DNA of 64,000 nt. Source: Aphis gossypii. Taxonomy: Eukaryota > Arthropoda > Insecta > Hemiptera > Aphididae. The notes under the pieces are model-generated. The model did no database searches. It was not told the origin of the DNA and saw only the letters and a list, made by a program, of their open reading frames with translations. A program made the translations under genes and the position numbers. Of this stretch, positions 24,176 to 36,593 are shown piece by piece (within the stretch, counting starts at the first letter, position 1; each line of letters opens with the position of its first letter). The stretch spans positions 26,732 to 90,731 of the forward strand of contig NW_026083105.1 in the NCBI RefSeq assembly GCF_020184175.1, in the 5' to 3' direction.

Positions 24176-26806
24176 CGCAATTTTACTAAATTGGAACGCC
24201 AACGGTATTAAATCTCAAAGGAACTCTTTAATGGCATTTCTTAACCATCATAATATTGACATAGCTTGCATAACCGAAACACACTTGTCTCACACGGACA
24301 AAATTAAATTCCCCGGCTACCAAACGTACCATGCGGATCGTAACGCTCCGGCACGCTCTATGGGCGGCGTAGCAATACTGATACGCAACAAAATTAAACA
24401 CCAACATTTCCCAATTCCTGTTCTTCAGAGCTTAGAAGCCACTGCAGTGCTAATTAATTTCAATAATCGATCTATTCTAATCATCAGCGCTTATTAGCCA
24501 CCAAGCCGCACAATGCACATCACCGATTACGACAAATTAATGAACCTACACAATAACCTTATAATGGCCGGTGATTTAAACTCGAAACATACTAATTGGG
24601 GTTGCCGTGTCTCGAATCCAAACGGTATTAAACTACAAAAATACATATCTACCTCTGCATACATAGTATCTGCACCAAGCTCACCAACTTATTTTCCTTC
24701 GAATATGAATAGACTTGCTGACATACTAGACATTCTAGTAACCAAATCAATTCAATTCAACGTCGTACAAGAATCCCTCTCTGAACTCGATTCAGATCAC
24801 AATCCAGTGATAATACATTGAAATTCTCCATTGAAATTTTACCGCTCAAATGTCTCACTTCTCAAAGGTAAACCAAATTGGTGCACCTACTCAGACTATA
24901 TAAATAATAAATTAATTATTCCAAAAAATATAACTACAGTCTTAGCAGCAGACAAAATTGCCGAACACTTTACCGAAGCCGTTACTAATGCTGCACGGGC
25001 GTGCTCGGTCACTTCACCCCAAAATCCAATTCAAAAAAATCACGGTGCACTACCACTGTTCATATTGGATTTAATCCAGCAAAAACACATCGCCAGACGC
25101 GCTTGGCAAAACCAGAGAAACCCAGCAGCCAAATCAACTTTAAACAAGCTTACTAAACAAGTGCAAACCGCCTTGCAACAATTCCGCGTAAATTCATACA
25201 GCAAGTTCTTGTCAAATATTCATCAAAACTACTCTAGCCTATGGAAAGTCACAAAAAATCTTTTAAACCAAGAGACAAATTGCATTCCTTCTCTTCGCAC
25301 TAAAACTCGCCTTATAATTTCTGACGCTGATAAATGCAAATTGTTTTCGGAAAATCTTTCGAATACTTTCTCCTTGAATCAATTCGCACACAACTCTAAT
25401 GATCTTAGGGTTGTAGATGTTCTGAGATCACCAAACTTCTCGGTACAAAATTCAATCAATTTTGCTACACCGGGTGAAATTAAAACAATAATCAAAAGGC
25501 TACCTAATAAAAAATCTCCTGGCCACGACAACATCACGAATCTTATGTACAAAAAACTTCCTAATAAGGCAATTATGTTCATGACTTCTCTATTTAACTC
25601 GCTCCTTCGCCTTGGTCACTTCCCGGATAACTGGAAAAAAACAATCATAATACTCATAAAAAAACCTGGGAAAGACAAATCAGACCCCGACAGTTACAGA
25701 CCAATTAGTCTGCTAACTTCGTTATCTAAGATTTTCGAAAAAGTCATCCTCTCGAGACTGCAAAATTATCTAAGCTGTACAAACACAATTCCTAAATTCC
25801 AATTTGGTTTCAAAGCTCATCATTCTACTACACAGCAACTCATGCGCATAACTGAACATATAAGCAACTCATATGAAAAACACTGTCACACGGGTGCCGT
25901 TTTCGTTGACATTTCAAAAGCCTTTGATAAGGTTTGGCACCATAGTTTTGCTGTACAAGCTCAAAATTATCAACACACCAAATTATCTACTCAACTCCCT
26001 AACTTCGTTTCTATCTAACAGGCAATTTTCTGTTAAAATAAATGACAACTTTTCCTCTTTCCAACCAATTGCAGCTAGCGTCCCACAAGGATATATACTC
26101 GGACCAACATTATTTAACATCTACACATCCGACATCCCGCAATCACCGCACAAACATAGCCCTCTTCGTGGACGATACTGTCATCTACTCTGAATCTCGC
26201 AACCCAGAAGCAATATCTATACACCTACAAAACCACTTAAATGCATTATCTGTCTGGTGCAAGAACTGGAAAATATCAATTAATCCATCAAAAAGCGTAA
26301 GTGTATTATTCAGTCTACGCCGTAATCCTACTCCACCACCGCTAATTTTTAATCACGAACCAATCTCATGGAAGCCATCCGTCAAGTACCTTGGTGTAAC
26401 GTTGGACAAAAGATTAACCTGGTGGCCACACCTCTCAACTAAACTTCAAAAAGCCTATCAACGTTTAGGGATGCTCTTCCCTATCTTAAACAGAAAGTCT
26501 TCCCTACAAAAAAACCTTTCCCTTCTTATTTATAAGCAAGTATTACGTCCACTAATCACTTACGCCTGCCCTATTTGGGGCAATTGCGTACAAACTCATC
26601 TCAAAAAACTGCAGATATTTCAAAATAAAGTTTTAAGAACGATAACAAACGCTCCATGGTTCGTAAGAAACTCAGACATACACAAAGACCTCAAAATTTC
26701 AACTATTCAAGACCACATCAAGCTCACGGCTGTGAGCTTCTTCGAATCCATCCATAAGTCAACAGGCTCAATGCACTACCACATCAACATCAGACCACCT
26801 CCATAG
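24162..26806 (+). pseudogene. Jockey-type ORF2: endonuclease and reverse transcriptase
   Basis: It opens MVPHNAILLNWNANGIKSQR, an APE endonuclease start. ITETHL, MAGDLNSKHTNWG and SDHNPV follow. Reverse transcriptase blocks: NKKSPGHDNI, YRPISLLTSLSKIFEKV, FGFKAHHSTTQQL, VDISKAFDKVWH, ASVPQGYILGPTLFNIYTSD and LFVDDTVIYSES (the usual YADD is FVDD here). The tail holds RLTWWPHLSTKLQKAYQRL and ITYACPIWG. Lesions: TAG at 24495 where Jockey proteins have a residue before PPS, TGA at 24819, and frame changes near 25945 and 26155. Protein length is otherwise normal for the clade. Confidence 0.88.
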
Positions 26807-27006
26807 CGCCGTCTCAAACGAGGTCGCCCGCATGACCTAATTCCTCAAGACACTATCTAACTTAATTCTCTAACTACGGTTATCATCTAACGTAATATTG
26901 TAACTTATTTATTTATCGCACTTAATACGCCAAAATGTATTTTTTTTCTTTCATCTCTAGGTATAGATAGCGTAAGCTAGGAGTACCTTATTATAAAAAA
27001 TAAAAA

Positions 27007-27018
27007 GTATAATTTGCA
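27007..27018. repeat. 12-bp target duplication GTATAATTTGCA, right copy
   Basis: Identical to 22930-22941. Confidence 0.88.
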
Positions 27019-27373
27019 CCACAAATAGGTTCATTTAAATACATATATAATTTGTATCAAAAATATAACATGTATTTGCGTTGCATAAATAAATTAATTT
27101 TAGTATTTTTTTACGCTACGTCAGAAAACGAAATGAAATATGTAATTTGTACCAGCCCTAAAATTGAGTATAGTACGAGACATTTTAAATAGTACGAAAA
27201 GATTAGTGTGTAGTACAACATTTAAAAGTATGTTATTCTAATTAATCATTTATAATTGTAATATATAAAAATCACAGAGTTATATTCTAATAAATGTACA
27301 AAGTAGATTACCAATTATAGGCGTACTTAGACAATGTGGAACCAAATGCAAGTAACCAAATTAAGTATAAATG
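27019..27373. other. Intergenic DNA between two LINEs
   Basis: AT-rich, nothing recognised. Confidence 0.5.
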
Positions 27374-27380
27374 TCACTAT

Positions 27381-27382
<2 letters not shown>
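27374..27382. repeat. Possible 9-bp target duplication TCACTATCA, left copy
   Basis: It adjoins the T run and matches 31442-31450. Confidence 0.6.
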
Positions 27383-27414
<32 letters not shown>

Positions 27415-27487
27415 TATTAATGATAAGGCTTCAACAGCTTAGGTTATTAGCCTACAGAATGTTATAACAATGTGAGATTATAAATAT

Positions 27488-30400
27488 TTACAACTTATTG
27501 TTTAAATGTATAAAATAACTGGTGACAATGTGTTCGATTGACAGGTCCACGTTGCATGCATCACATATTGGAGCGGGTTCCTTGGTGATGAGGAATGAGT
27601 GGGTGAGATGAGTGTGGCCTATTCTGGCATGGGTTATAATGACCTCATCCCTTCTTTTGAGGTTACAGGGAAAATTCCATTTTTTTAAAGAAGGCTTGAT
27701 ATTTCTCAGTTTATTTGAAAGAGGGACGCTGGTCCATTTTGTTTGCCATGTGTCGGAGATTTTGGTGTTAATGATGTCGAGCAACTCTGAGGATGAAGTT
27801 AGGTTTATTTTTAAGGCATTATGAGGAAGTGTGGCTTCATTTGCGGATTTATCCGCTCTTTCATTGCCAGAAATGCCGACGTGAGAGGGGACCCACATGA
27901 AAGAAAAAGTTTTGTTAGAGATAGATATCAGTTTTTGGATGTGTTGTACTAGTTCATTCTTGGAGTATGGATTTGAGATAGATATTAAAGCACTCAAAGA
28001 GTCGCCTATGATGGTGAAAGAATCTGAATTTGAGGTGGAGGCGATTTTCAGTGCTTCAAAGATGGCATAAGTTTCAGCTGTGTAGATATTGGTGCTAGGA
28101 GGAAGTGAGAATTTATGATTTTCATGACCTATGATTGTTGCAAAGCCCAATCCATTAGAATTTTTGAATGCATCAGTGTATATGTGTGTACTGCTGGAGT
28201 ATTGTTGGGACATTATTTCCGAGAAGAGATTGCGGATGATAGTGCTGTCAGTGGAGTGTTTGCAGTAGTTGGTGAGTTGAGTGTTGATATTCGGAGACCA
28301 CAGCCAAGGGGGCGACGGACGTTGTACTTTGCTCAATGTTTGAGTTTGAAGGCCGAGATTTTCACTGATAATTTTGAAATATTCAAAAATTGTGTTCCTG
28401 TTGTTGGTTGAGTTGTAGGAGAGAGGATTATGGAGTATCTCACTGGCTATATGATTGGGCATACTTTTGATTCTTGATATGAATTTAAGTATCTGAGTAT
28501 GACGTCTAAGTTCAAGAGGCAGTTCACCAGCATTACACAAGATACTATCTACCGGGCTAGTCCTAAAAGCACCAGTTGCCAGACGTATACCTTGATTGTG
28601 TATATGATTAATGGTGTTGAGAGCATTACTTTTTGCAGAACTGTAGATTATAGCACCATAGTCGATTACCGAGAGAATAAGAGACTTGTAGATTCTGAGA
28701 AGACTTTTTGTCTCAAATCCCCATGTATTGTTTCCGAGTGTTTTTATAATTTTCATTCTTGATAAACAGTCTGTTTTGAGTTTTTTCAAGTGAGGGCGCC
28801 AGCTTAGTTTGTTATCAAACGTGAGACCCAGAATTCGAATATTGCTGGTAAATGTCAGAGAGGTATTCATGAAAGTGATAAGAGGTAGAGGGTCTTTTCT
28901 CCTTTTATTGAAGATGATAAATTGCGTTTTAGAGGGAGAAAACGAAAAACCTGATTCTGTTGACCATTTGGTGAGGGCGTTCAGTGACAGTTGAAGGAAA
29001 TGAGAGGTTGTTTCGATTTGAGACCCACTGCAGTAAATATTGCAATCGTCGGCGAAAAGAATGTATTTCACGGGCTTAGGGAGACTTTTACAAATGTCAT
29101 TTATGGTGACTAAGAAAAGAGTCACGCTAAGCACAGATCCTTGAGGCAGTCCATTAACAATGTCATGAAAGGAAGATAGGTGGTTATTGATTTTTACACA
29201 AAACTTACGATTGGCTAGACAATTTTTTATAAATACTAGGAGGTTTAAATTGAGGTCCCAACTGTGAAGTATTGATAGTACTCTGTTTTTCCATACAGTA
29301 TCATATGCTTTTTTTATGTCAAGGGCTATTGTAATAAGGTGCTGGTTGCTCCTAAAGGAGGAGCAGATGTGTGTATTAAGGATAGCGCATCAAGTGTCGA
29401 GTGGTTACGTCTAAAGCCACATTGTTCTTTGACGAGGTGGTTTTCTGATTCTAGGATCCAAATTAAACGTTTATTTATCATTTTTTCAAGAAGTTTGCTC
29501 AAAGTGCTAATCAGCGATATAGGTCTGTAATTTTCAATTTAAAATTTGGTTTTACCCGGTTTAGGGATGGGTATTACATTAGCGTTTCGCCATTGATTAG
29601 GAAAGAAACCTTTTGTCCATATGGTGTTGTATATATGAAGAAGTGTTTGAGTTCCTATTACAGGTAGGTTTTTGAGGAAAATGTACGGTATATTGTCAGG
29701 CCCAGGGCTCTTGCTGGTGCAAGATTGTAATGTTGAGGTAAGTTCTGACATATCAAAGCAAAGGTTGTAGTGTACATTTGTTTGACTAAGTTCTGGAACC
29801 TTATTGTTGGCGTTTCTGTATGAAATGAAGCCGAGGTCGTAGTTTTCGTCGCTGTTATTCTTTTGAAAGAAATGTGCAAAAGATTCAGAGGCATTGGGAG
29901 TAGAGACAATTTTATCTTGGTTGTAGTATAATATGTCAGGAATTGTTTTGAACTTGTTTTCTTTTAAGGAGTTGATTTTGTTCCATATTATTTTTGGTGA
30001 TGTTTTTTGATTTATGGAGGAAGTAAACTCTTGCCATGAAATAGTTTTGCTATTCTTGGTAATAAATCGAGATCTGGCTCTTGCATTTTTCAAGAGTATA
30101 TGGTCTTGGCATGATTTGGTTTTTTTATAGCGGTTGAGTTTCTTTTTGTAATTTAGTATGGCCTCATGACAATCTTTATTCCACCAGGGAACATTTTTCT
30201 TTCTAGAAGAAAGGTTGGTTTTTAGTCCGATTGATTTATTAGCTGCTTCTATGATGATGTCCGTGAAAAGTTTAACTATTGAGTCAATTTCAACCTGATT
30301 ATCACAACAATTGAAATCTATTGGATTATTACTTAGGTCATGCTCAATTAATTCAGAGTAGAGTTCCCAGTTGGGATTCTGGAGGTTCCAATGGGTACTT

Positions 30401-31071
30401 AATTGGGAGGGGGGAGAATTGTCAAAGAATTGGATTCCAATTAGCCAGTGGTCGCTGCTGTTATACGATGTTAGTACTTGCCACTCAAATAGTGATGTAG
30501 AATTTAAGTTTGTGATAGAAAGGTCGATTGCAGAGAAGGTTCCGTTGGCAATGTTGTGTCTGGTAGGCTCATTATTGTTAAGGAGAAAGAGGTTCTCGTC
30601 GTCGAGCAACTCTTCGACCACTTTTCCACGGTCGTCGGTGTGGGAGCATCCCCAGGAAATGTTTCGGCTGTTAAAATCGCCTAAAAGTAAGAAGGGTTTG
30701 GGAAGTTGCCGTATGATATCTTTGAGATTTTGTTTTGTGAATTTTTTACTGTCAGGAATATAAATATTGCATATACATAAGTGTTTTTGGAATTTAACAA
30801 GTGTAGCAACTACTTCAAGATCGGAGATAATGGGGATGTTTTCGCTTTCAAGAGAATTACTAATGAAGGTAGCGACACCTCCGCTTGCCCTGTTGGCAAC
30901 AGATCTGTTTTTAAAAAAGGCAGAGTAATTTTTGATGTGAGAAATATGTGTGTCCTTGAGGTTGGTTTCTTGGAAGCAAAGAATTAGGGGTTGAAAGTTG
31001 TAGACAATACGGTTAATATCAACTGAACGTTTGTAGAAGCAATTGATGTTCCATTGAATAAATGTGCTCAT
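27488..31071 (-). pseudogene. I-type ORF2: endonuclease, reverse transcriptase, RNase H
   Basis: It starts MSTFIQWNINCFYKRS; the endonuclease has CFQETNL, LLLGDFNSRNISWG and SSDHWLIG. Reverse transcriptase blocks: SPGPDNIPYIFLKNLP, NYRPISLISTLSKLLEKM, CGFRRNHSTLDAL, ALDIKKAYDTVWKNRV, NGLPQGSVLSVTLF and ILFADDCNIYCSG. RNase H follows with YTDAFKNSNGLGFA, AETYAIFEALKIA, DSLSALISI and WVPSHVGISGNERADKSA, then a His/Cys end CDACNVDLSIEH. Lesions: in-frame TAA at 29539 inside the palm, and a frame change near 29340-29395. The frame is otherwise open for over 1,000 codons, so decay is modest. Plus-strand frames in 27.6-31.0 kb are shadows. Confidence 0.9.
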
Positions 31072-31128
31072 ATTTAGGTTATTTTGGTTTGTTATGGCAG
31101 GAATTTGATGGGGGTGGTTTGTGAGTGG

Positions 31129-31308
31129 TTACTGTAGTGGAAGAGATTGAAATAGAAGATTTAATAGTATGGTGATTTTGGTTTTTGTAGCTTTATCGCT
31201 TATCAGTGGTCTGACTTGTTCAGTTATTTTTTGAAGTGTTAGGACGTCTACGCTGACTTCCTCACACAGAGTATGGATATTTAAGGATTTATTTGTGAAG
31301 TTCTCCAT
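31129..31308 (-). pseudogene. Remnant of I-type LINE ORF1 (C-terminus)
   Basis: A 59-codon minus frame, MENFTNKSLNIHTLCEEVSV to LLNLLFQSLPLQ, ends 57 nt upstream of ORF2. Its position and helical content suit the end of an ORF1 protein. A further piece, SSSLENIHSKLNEGLKQKG, lies upstream in the frame at 31321-31440. The zinc knuckles expected in a complete ORF1 are absent. Confidence 0.4.
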
Positions 31309-31441
31309 TATGTATGTGTATTAAGAAAATGATATAGGAATTTCAATATTATTTGAGAAGAGACCTTTTTGTTTGAGTCCTTCATTGAGTTTAGAATGGA
31401 TGTTTTCAAGTGAACTGCTCATGTTCATGCACTGTTCATGT

Positions 31442-31450
31442 TCACTATCA
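31442..31450. repeat. Possible 9-bp target duplication TCACTATCA, right copy
   Basis: Matches 27374-27382. Confidence 0.6.
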
Positions 31451-31746
31451 TTAAATGATAAGAAGATGATGACATAGCAATTGGATAAATTAATATGAGT
31501 TTTATCTAATGTCATCCAATTATAACAAAACAATGGAATAACAATTAACAAATTAAAATTAATTCTACAATAATTAAAAGATGAAGAAATAGCAATTATA
31601 CAACAATCAAATTTAAAACTAAATACCAATCCAAATACCAAAATTACGCAATAAACACGCGGGTCACATAAGCGACCTGACCTCACCAGATGACCTAATG
31701 TAGTGGGAAAAGTGTATAAAAACCACAACACTCATACAGCATCCTG

Positions 31747-31791
31747 GTAGTGTACAAGACCGTAGTGTATAAGACCGTAGTGTACAAGAGC
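31747..31791. repeat. Three tandem 15-bp units
   Basis: GTAGTGTACAAGACC is repeated three times with one or two changes, then breaks down into GTAGTA. Confidence 0.9.
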
Positions 31792-32261
31792 GTAGTAGTA
31801 GTGTATCCCAATACTGAAGATACCAAGAGGATTGGACAAGATCAATTTTCAAAAACAAATTCCATATATATTCTCAAGAAACTTCATAACGTTACTTTGG
31901 TTCACCATTCTCTGAGTACAAACCTATACTGGTATATTTTCTTTATTGTTTAAAACCTAAATTATTTACATAATCATTTACACTGCCTAACATCCAATAA
32001 TACTCATCCTGAACCAATAGTTTGAGTAAAGAGTAATAAGATTGTAATTAATAATGTTCATCAACTCATGACACCGAGATATCTATACAATCCAAAACAA
32101 TACAACTATTCATTAAGAAGGTAAGTGGAATTTCAATATATATAATTTTACATCGATATAATAACACATCGTAGCAAAATAAAGTAATGTAGACAAGGCA
32201 TCCAATTACCATCATTTAATAATTTATTACCCATATGACCTATTTATTTTACCAATCACCA

Positions 32262-32415
32262 ATTTACTACCACCCCCATATATCATACCAATATTTTACT
32301 TATTTTAATCTACTACAAATGGTCCCCCCTATATCGTACCAATGTTTTACCCTATTTTATTTTACTACAAATAGCCCCCAATCTATAGCTTTGTTCTACC
32401 TTATTTTATTTTACT
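32262..32415. repeat. Three tandem units of about 50 bp
   Basis: Each unit has TACTACAAAT, a C run, ATATCGTACCAATGTTTTAC and CTATTTTATT, with divergence between units. Confidence 0.75.
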
Positions 32416-33438
32416 ACATAATAATAATAATAATATGTATAATTGTATATCTTCACATTAAAAAAAAAAAAAATAAATATTTTAATAGTTTTATTCCAAA
32501 CCACATATACACAGATACATCGTAAACAATATTTTGTGTTGTTACGTCTTATACACTTAATTATAGTTATTATTATTTTATTATTATCAGCTTAGTTGTA
32601 GTAAATGTGAGGTATATACTCGGAATATATTCTGTGGTATATAAATAAACAAAAATAGTTACTAGCTTTTTCTCGTTTCTTACAGAGTTTAGTTGTTATA
32701 AATAGTTATAAATTATGTTTTATTTTTTTAAAAAATAGTATAATATACTTAACAAGAATTTAATTATTTAATATACATAGAGTTTGTTTTACTTATACAT
32801 TTATTTATAATTAAAGTATGATTGATTTTATATGTTTTATGAATTATTACTAAACAAAAATTTACTTATATACATTTTATTATAATTATAATTTTAATAA
32901 GGTGAACAATGTTACAAATTATAATTTTAGTAGGTACAGATTAGATAATGCCCCTTTTTAAAATTTTATTTGGTGTGAATTATAAACTTGAAAAGTGGTA
33001 CAAATTATTAAAAAAAAATACATTTTTTTTTTAGATGTGGTGTAAATGAGATATAGTTTTTACATTACCTTTTTTATATTTAAAAAAAAAAACGAATAAA
33101 TATTTACTTATAATTTCAGATTTTTTTTTTTAAATGGAATCTCCTTAAATCATACACATCCAATCTTTGATAGAAGAATTAGAATTGAAAGTTTTAGAAA
33201 ACGAAAAAAGTGTTGATCAAGATAAGAAAGAAAAAAAATAGATATAAGAGTTTTAAATAAAAAGATTCATGGTTTAATGGTTTATATAAACAAAAGATAA
33301 TAAACCTAATTGAGATAGACAAGTTAAGAAATGAAAAAAGAAACATTTTAGACGATTATATTTTTTCTTATTATATTATTTAAGACCAGTAGACCACTTC
33401 TTCTAACACCTAGTGCCTACAAAAGTGCCTACGATCTA

Positions 33439-33646
33439 CAGTGGCACGGCGCTTCCCTAGTAACTACAATGTTTACAATGTTTAATTATAAATAAATTAC
33501 CAATTAGTACACAAAATTATTTTAAATTTTGTTGATTAAATTCATGCCTTTCAAAAATATCATGATGTAATAAAATTGGTTTTAAACTATTAAAAAATTA
33601 TTGGTGGTGCACGTGCTCAAGTGCACCATAGCACGAGCCGCCACTG
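33439..33646. mobile_element. Possible small hAT-type MITE
   Basis: It begins CAGTGGCACGGCGC and ends GAGCCGCCACTG, giving short imperfect inverted ends of hAT type. A GTGCAC-rich stem-loop lies near the right end. The expected 8-bp duplication is not found, so this is tentative. Confidence 0.35.
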
Positions 33647-34323
33647 AAAAACTGATCAGGCTATTGTAGAAAATGACAATTTATCATTAACAAATTATTT
33701 TGTAGAACAATTAGAAACAGAATCTACAGGTAAATATAAATAATTTTTAAATTATTATTGGAAAAAATTAGAGATGTTCCGAGTACCCGGCAATTACTCG
33801 ATGGCTGGGTACTCGATATCATATTTAAGACTCGGCTCTTACTCAGTACCCGGCGTAATACCTACATTTTTACCCGGCGAAATACTACATTTTTACTTGA
33901 CTCATATGCAATGGCAAACGCTGAAATCTATTTATAAATTTATGCATACCTATTATCTATAATTAATATTATAATGGGAGAAATCTAAAATTCTAGGGTA
34001 GTAAATTATAATTTATTTTGGTACATATTAGAATAACTGAACCGAAATAATAACAAAAATAAATCTGGTATTTACTGTCTTATGTTTATATATAAATTAT
34101 ATGATAACAAATTGTTATAAACAATCTGCAATCAAAAACCGTATTATTTATAAAATATAAATTATTACTACACAAATATTCTCAATTATAAGTAATCAGT
34201 AATAACTTTACAGTCTAGTAGTCTACACTCTACAGCTAATACAGTTGTAGTACCTACTACTTATTGCTTGTTTGTTTGTTTGTTTTAATTGTTAAATATA
34301 TAGGTACTTAATAGTTAATAAGT

Positions 34324-34812
34324 TGTAACGTGCCACGTACAAGCAGTAGAATGATGTAGTATCGGATAGGTTGTTGTAAAAAAAAATGAAGACTCTTGAA
34401 ATAATTCTAAGTGTTTTTTATTGAAAATTATTCTAAGTCCAAATAATTAAACAAATTAAACTTGTGAAAAATATTCTTAGTCCAAATGACAAAACTATTG
34501 AACTGGGTGACGTGAAGGTACTCGCTCTAACTCTGGTGGATCACGTCTGAAATGTGCCTAATCTGGGGCCCCTTATATATCATCCAGGGACTCCCGCGGT
34601 ACCTTCAGGTCCCTGTTAGTCATCTGCACCTGCATCCGCTTCTGCCCACGCTTTGCGTCATCCGCGCGATACTGTGCGTCAAACAATATTCCTATCATTC
34701 TATCGAATGGTAATTGTGTGCCTATAATATTTTATACCGAGTGACAAGCATACGTGCGATGATCCGTCTTTGACCCTGAACGATGCCGCCACATGTAGTA
34801 TAATTTGTTACA
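34324..34812 (-). mobile_element. Probable solo LTR (489 bp)
   Basis: The segment starts TGTAACGTGCCACG and ends ATTTGTTACA, with TGTAAC/GTTACA inverted ends. Read on the minus strand it has a TATA-like TATATAAGGGG near 34575 and an AATAAA polyadenylation signal near 34420 followed by a T-rich stretch, in LTR order (U3, TATA, R, polyadenylation). GC content is higher than the flanks. No gag/pol is adjacent, hence solo LTR. A target duplication is not clear. Confidence 0.5.
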
Positions 34813-36074
34813 ATGTACTATTGTCGCTGCATCCGGCATTCTCACGCCGCTCCGCCACCGTTGATGATTTATATTAATATATTAAAAAAATCCGTACTTA
34901 ATCTCCTACTCACTTTTAGAATCCGATTAAAGTAATATTTTTATACCCCTATCATAAAAATGTCTGTTGCACCCCCAATGTTTAGGTTATTGTTGGCTAT
35001 GGTATATAGTAATTTATATAGTGATTTATATATAAGTATCAGAGCACGTTGCACCTCCCCACGAAAAAAAAAGGTTTATGTCTCAAAGACAGAAATCTTT
35101 CAAAGTTTAGTACAAAATGGTTAAGTTACAAATTATTACAATATTATAGTGTTTACAATGTTCGATTACAAGTTATTGAAATAAGACATACAGTACAATT
35201 ATCCGTATGCTTTTACATTTAAAATATTTTCGTTATATAATATGAATATATGATGTATATGTTATATCTATAGTTTTGATTAAGTATGGTTTGATTACAA
35301 TATAATGGTTAAATAGTTTGATTAAATATTTTGATTATAATATAATCGATGATTAAATAGTTAGATTAAATATTTGGTTATAATATAATTCAATGTTTAA
35401 ATATGTTGGTTAGTTTTCTTATAATTTATAATTGTGATAATAATAAAATATAGTGTTAGTAAATAGTATAATATAATGATTAAATAGATTTGATAATTCC
35501 AATAAAATATGTGGTTAGTATAGTGTGTTGATTACAATAGTTTCTTATATGGTAAATTAATTATTACAAATAATATTTTTACTTATTATATTATGTTAGT
35601 AATATAAAATCTATAAAGTTCCCCACATTTCAAATTTATTTCCATATCCCAATAGTAACTTATTCATACAGTATATTTTTTAAATCTAAGTGTATATATA
35701 TATATTTTTTTTTCCTTTTATCATTTCATTTTTTATGTTTTTTTATTTATTCAAATGATTTAATATAGACATATTTTTATTTATTATCTATTCGTAACGT
35801 TGGGTTATAATTTTTATAATTATGAATTTCTGAAAAAGAAATTTACGTTCGTATTTTTAATCGTTAATGTAACCGTTGTTATTGTTTTATTGTTATTGTT
35901 TATATTATATTTTGTTAAAAGTGCTTTACTAGATTCTCATATCTCTGTTGTATCACATAATCAAATATACATTTGGTATACTTGACATCCATTCTCGGAT
36001 CATGCGCATACGTAATATGGTGTTTCTTTTGTAGTAAGCCGACGGAGTCGTCTCACTATTTTTTCTATTTTAAC
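34813..36074. other. Intergenic DNA, no gene supported
   Basis: AT-rich with repeated GATTAAATATTTGGTTATAA-like phrases at 35275-35520. The 61-codon frame at 35800 is hydrophobic low-complexity sequence and is not called. Confidence 0.45.
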
Positions 36075-36410
36075 TCATTTACATATACTACGAGGTTCTG
36101 CACATTTAAATATTTTATTATCATACTCGTAGCGATACGTAATTAAATTTGATGGCAATTTCCAAGAATCAAAGCGTATGGGAAAATACAGCCACAAACA
36201 ACTTTTTCTTGCCCTTTTGACAAACAAGCCATGCACATAAATCATAGATGCGCACGCCTTGGTATAATAGCACAACAACAAGTCCGATCCAGGGTTAAGT
36301 GTCTTGGGCGCAAAACCACTTTTGTAGCTACAGTGACAACATTCTATAACACACCTTTTTGTCCATTTCCTAGTCTCTATCATGTACAACCAGGGGGTAC
36401 AGAGAACCAT
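36075..36410 (-). CDS. Unrecognised Cys-rich frame
   Basis: A 111-codon minus frame with clustered cysteines (CVIECCHCSYKSGF; LLCYYTKAC), aromatic residues and the ending FKCAEPRSICK. It lies 180 bp downstream, on the same strand, of the exonuclease-like frame at 36594-37259 and could be a further exon or a separate protein. I do not recognise it. The antisense frame at 36231-36437 is weaker. Composition is more balanced than the AT-rich flanks, which favours former coding sequence. Confidence 0.3.
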   Translation of the reverse strand: MVLCTPWLYMIETRKWTKRCVIECCHCSYKSGFAPKTLNPGSDLLLCYYTKACASMIYVHGLFVKRARKSCLWLYFPIRFDSWKLPSNLITYRYEYDNKIFKCAEPRSICK

Positions 36411-36593
36411 ATAAATACAGGTCTCTGTCCGTCTTAAAATTTAGAATTAGTTTCACATTCGCATAGAGCTAGTCTATGTCCAAATTTTATATTAACTTTT
36501 TCTCGGGCAGCTACTTAACGTGCTGTCCTCAAATTCTTATATACTTGTTTTTATTGTAACAAATTATAACTTTAATTTTAATAAACTCTTGTA

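Larger units (their letters stand above)
22942..27006 (+). mobile_element. Full-length Jockey-type LINE, 4.07 kb
   Basis: It begins GTTGGTTATCAGTAGCCGTC and ends with an A-rich tail (TAAAAAATAAAAA), bracketed by a perfect 12-bp duplication. It has an 81-nt 5' leader, gag-like ORF1 (23023-24175), and ORF2 with endonuclease and reverse transcriptase but no RNase H. ORF2 overlaps the end of ORF1 by 14 nt. The defined 5' end plus duplication show an essentially complete insertion. Coding lesions indicate it is no longer active. Confidence 0.9.
27383..31441 (-). mobile_element. I-type LINE with RNase H, about 4.06 kb
   Basis: On the minus strand it ends in a long poly-A (about 30 T on the plus strand from 27383) and is bracketed by a 9-bp repeat, TCACTATCA. 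Order: remnant of ORF1, then ORF2 with endonuclease, reverse transcriptase and RNase H, then a short 3' UTR. ORF1 is too short to be complete, so the copy is probably 5'-truncated. RNase H after the reverse transcriptase separates it from the Jockey-type neighbour. Confidence 0.82.
31792..34323. other. Intergenic DNA with small repeats and possible hAT debris
   Basis: No intact gene. Short coding-like scraps (IEELELKVLENEKSVDQD near 33163 and DQAIVENDNLSLTNYFVEQ near 33660) resemble linker regions of hAT-type genes but are too short to name. At 33774-33905 the words GTACCCGG, ACTCG and TTTTTACCCGGCG alternate, like the degenerate end of a hAT element. Confidence 0.4.

Noticed and set aside
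27612..31000. Numerous plus-strand frames of 60-130 codons
   Set aside because: Antisense of the I-type LINE ORF2.
33774..33962. 62-codon frame with repeated PG
   Set aside because: Comes from an iterated GTACCCGG repeat, not a protein.
35800..35985. 61-codon hydrophobic frame resembling a membrane peptide
   Set aside because: Repeated VIV/LLL/FIL codons arise from T-rich DNA; no context.
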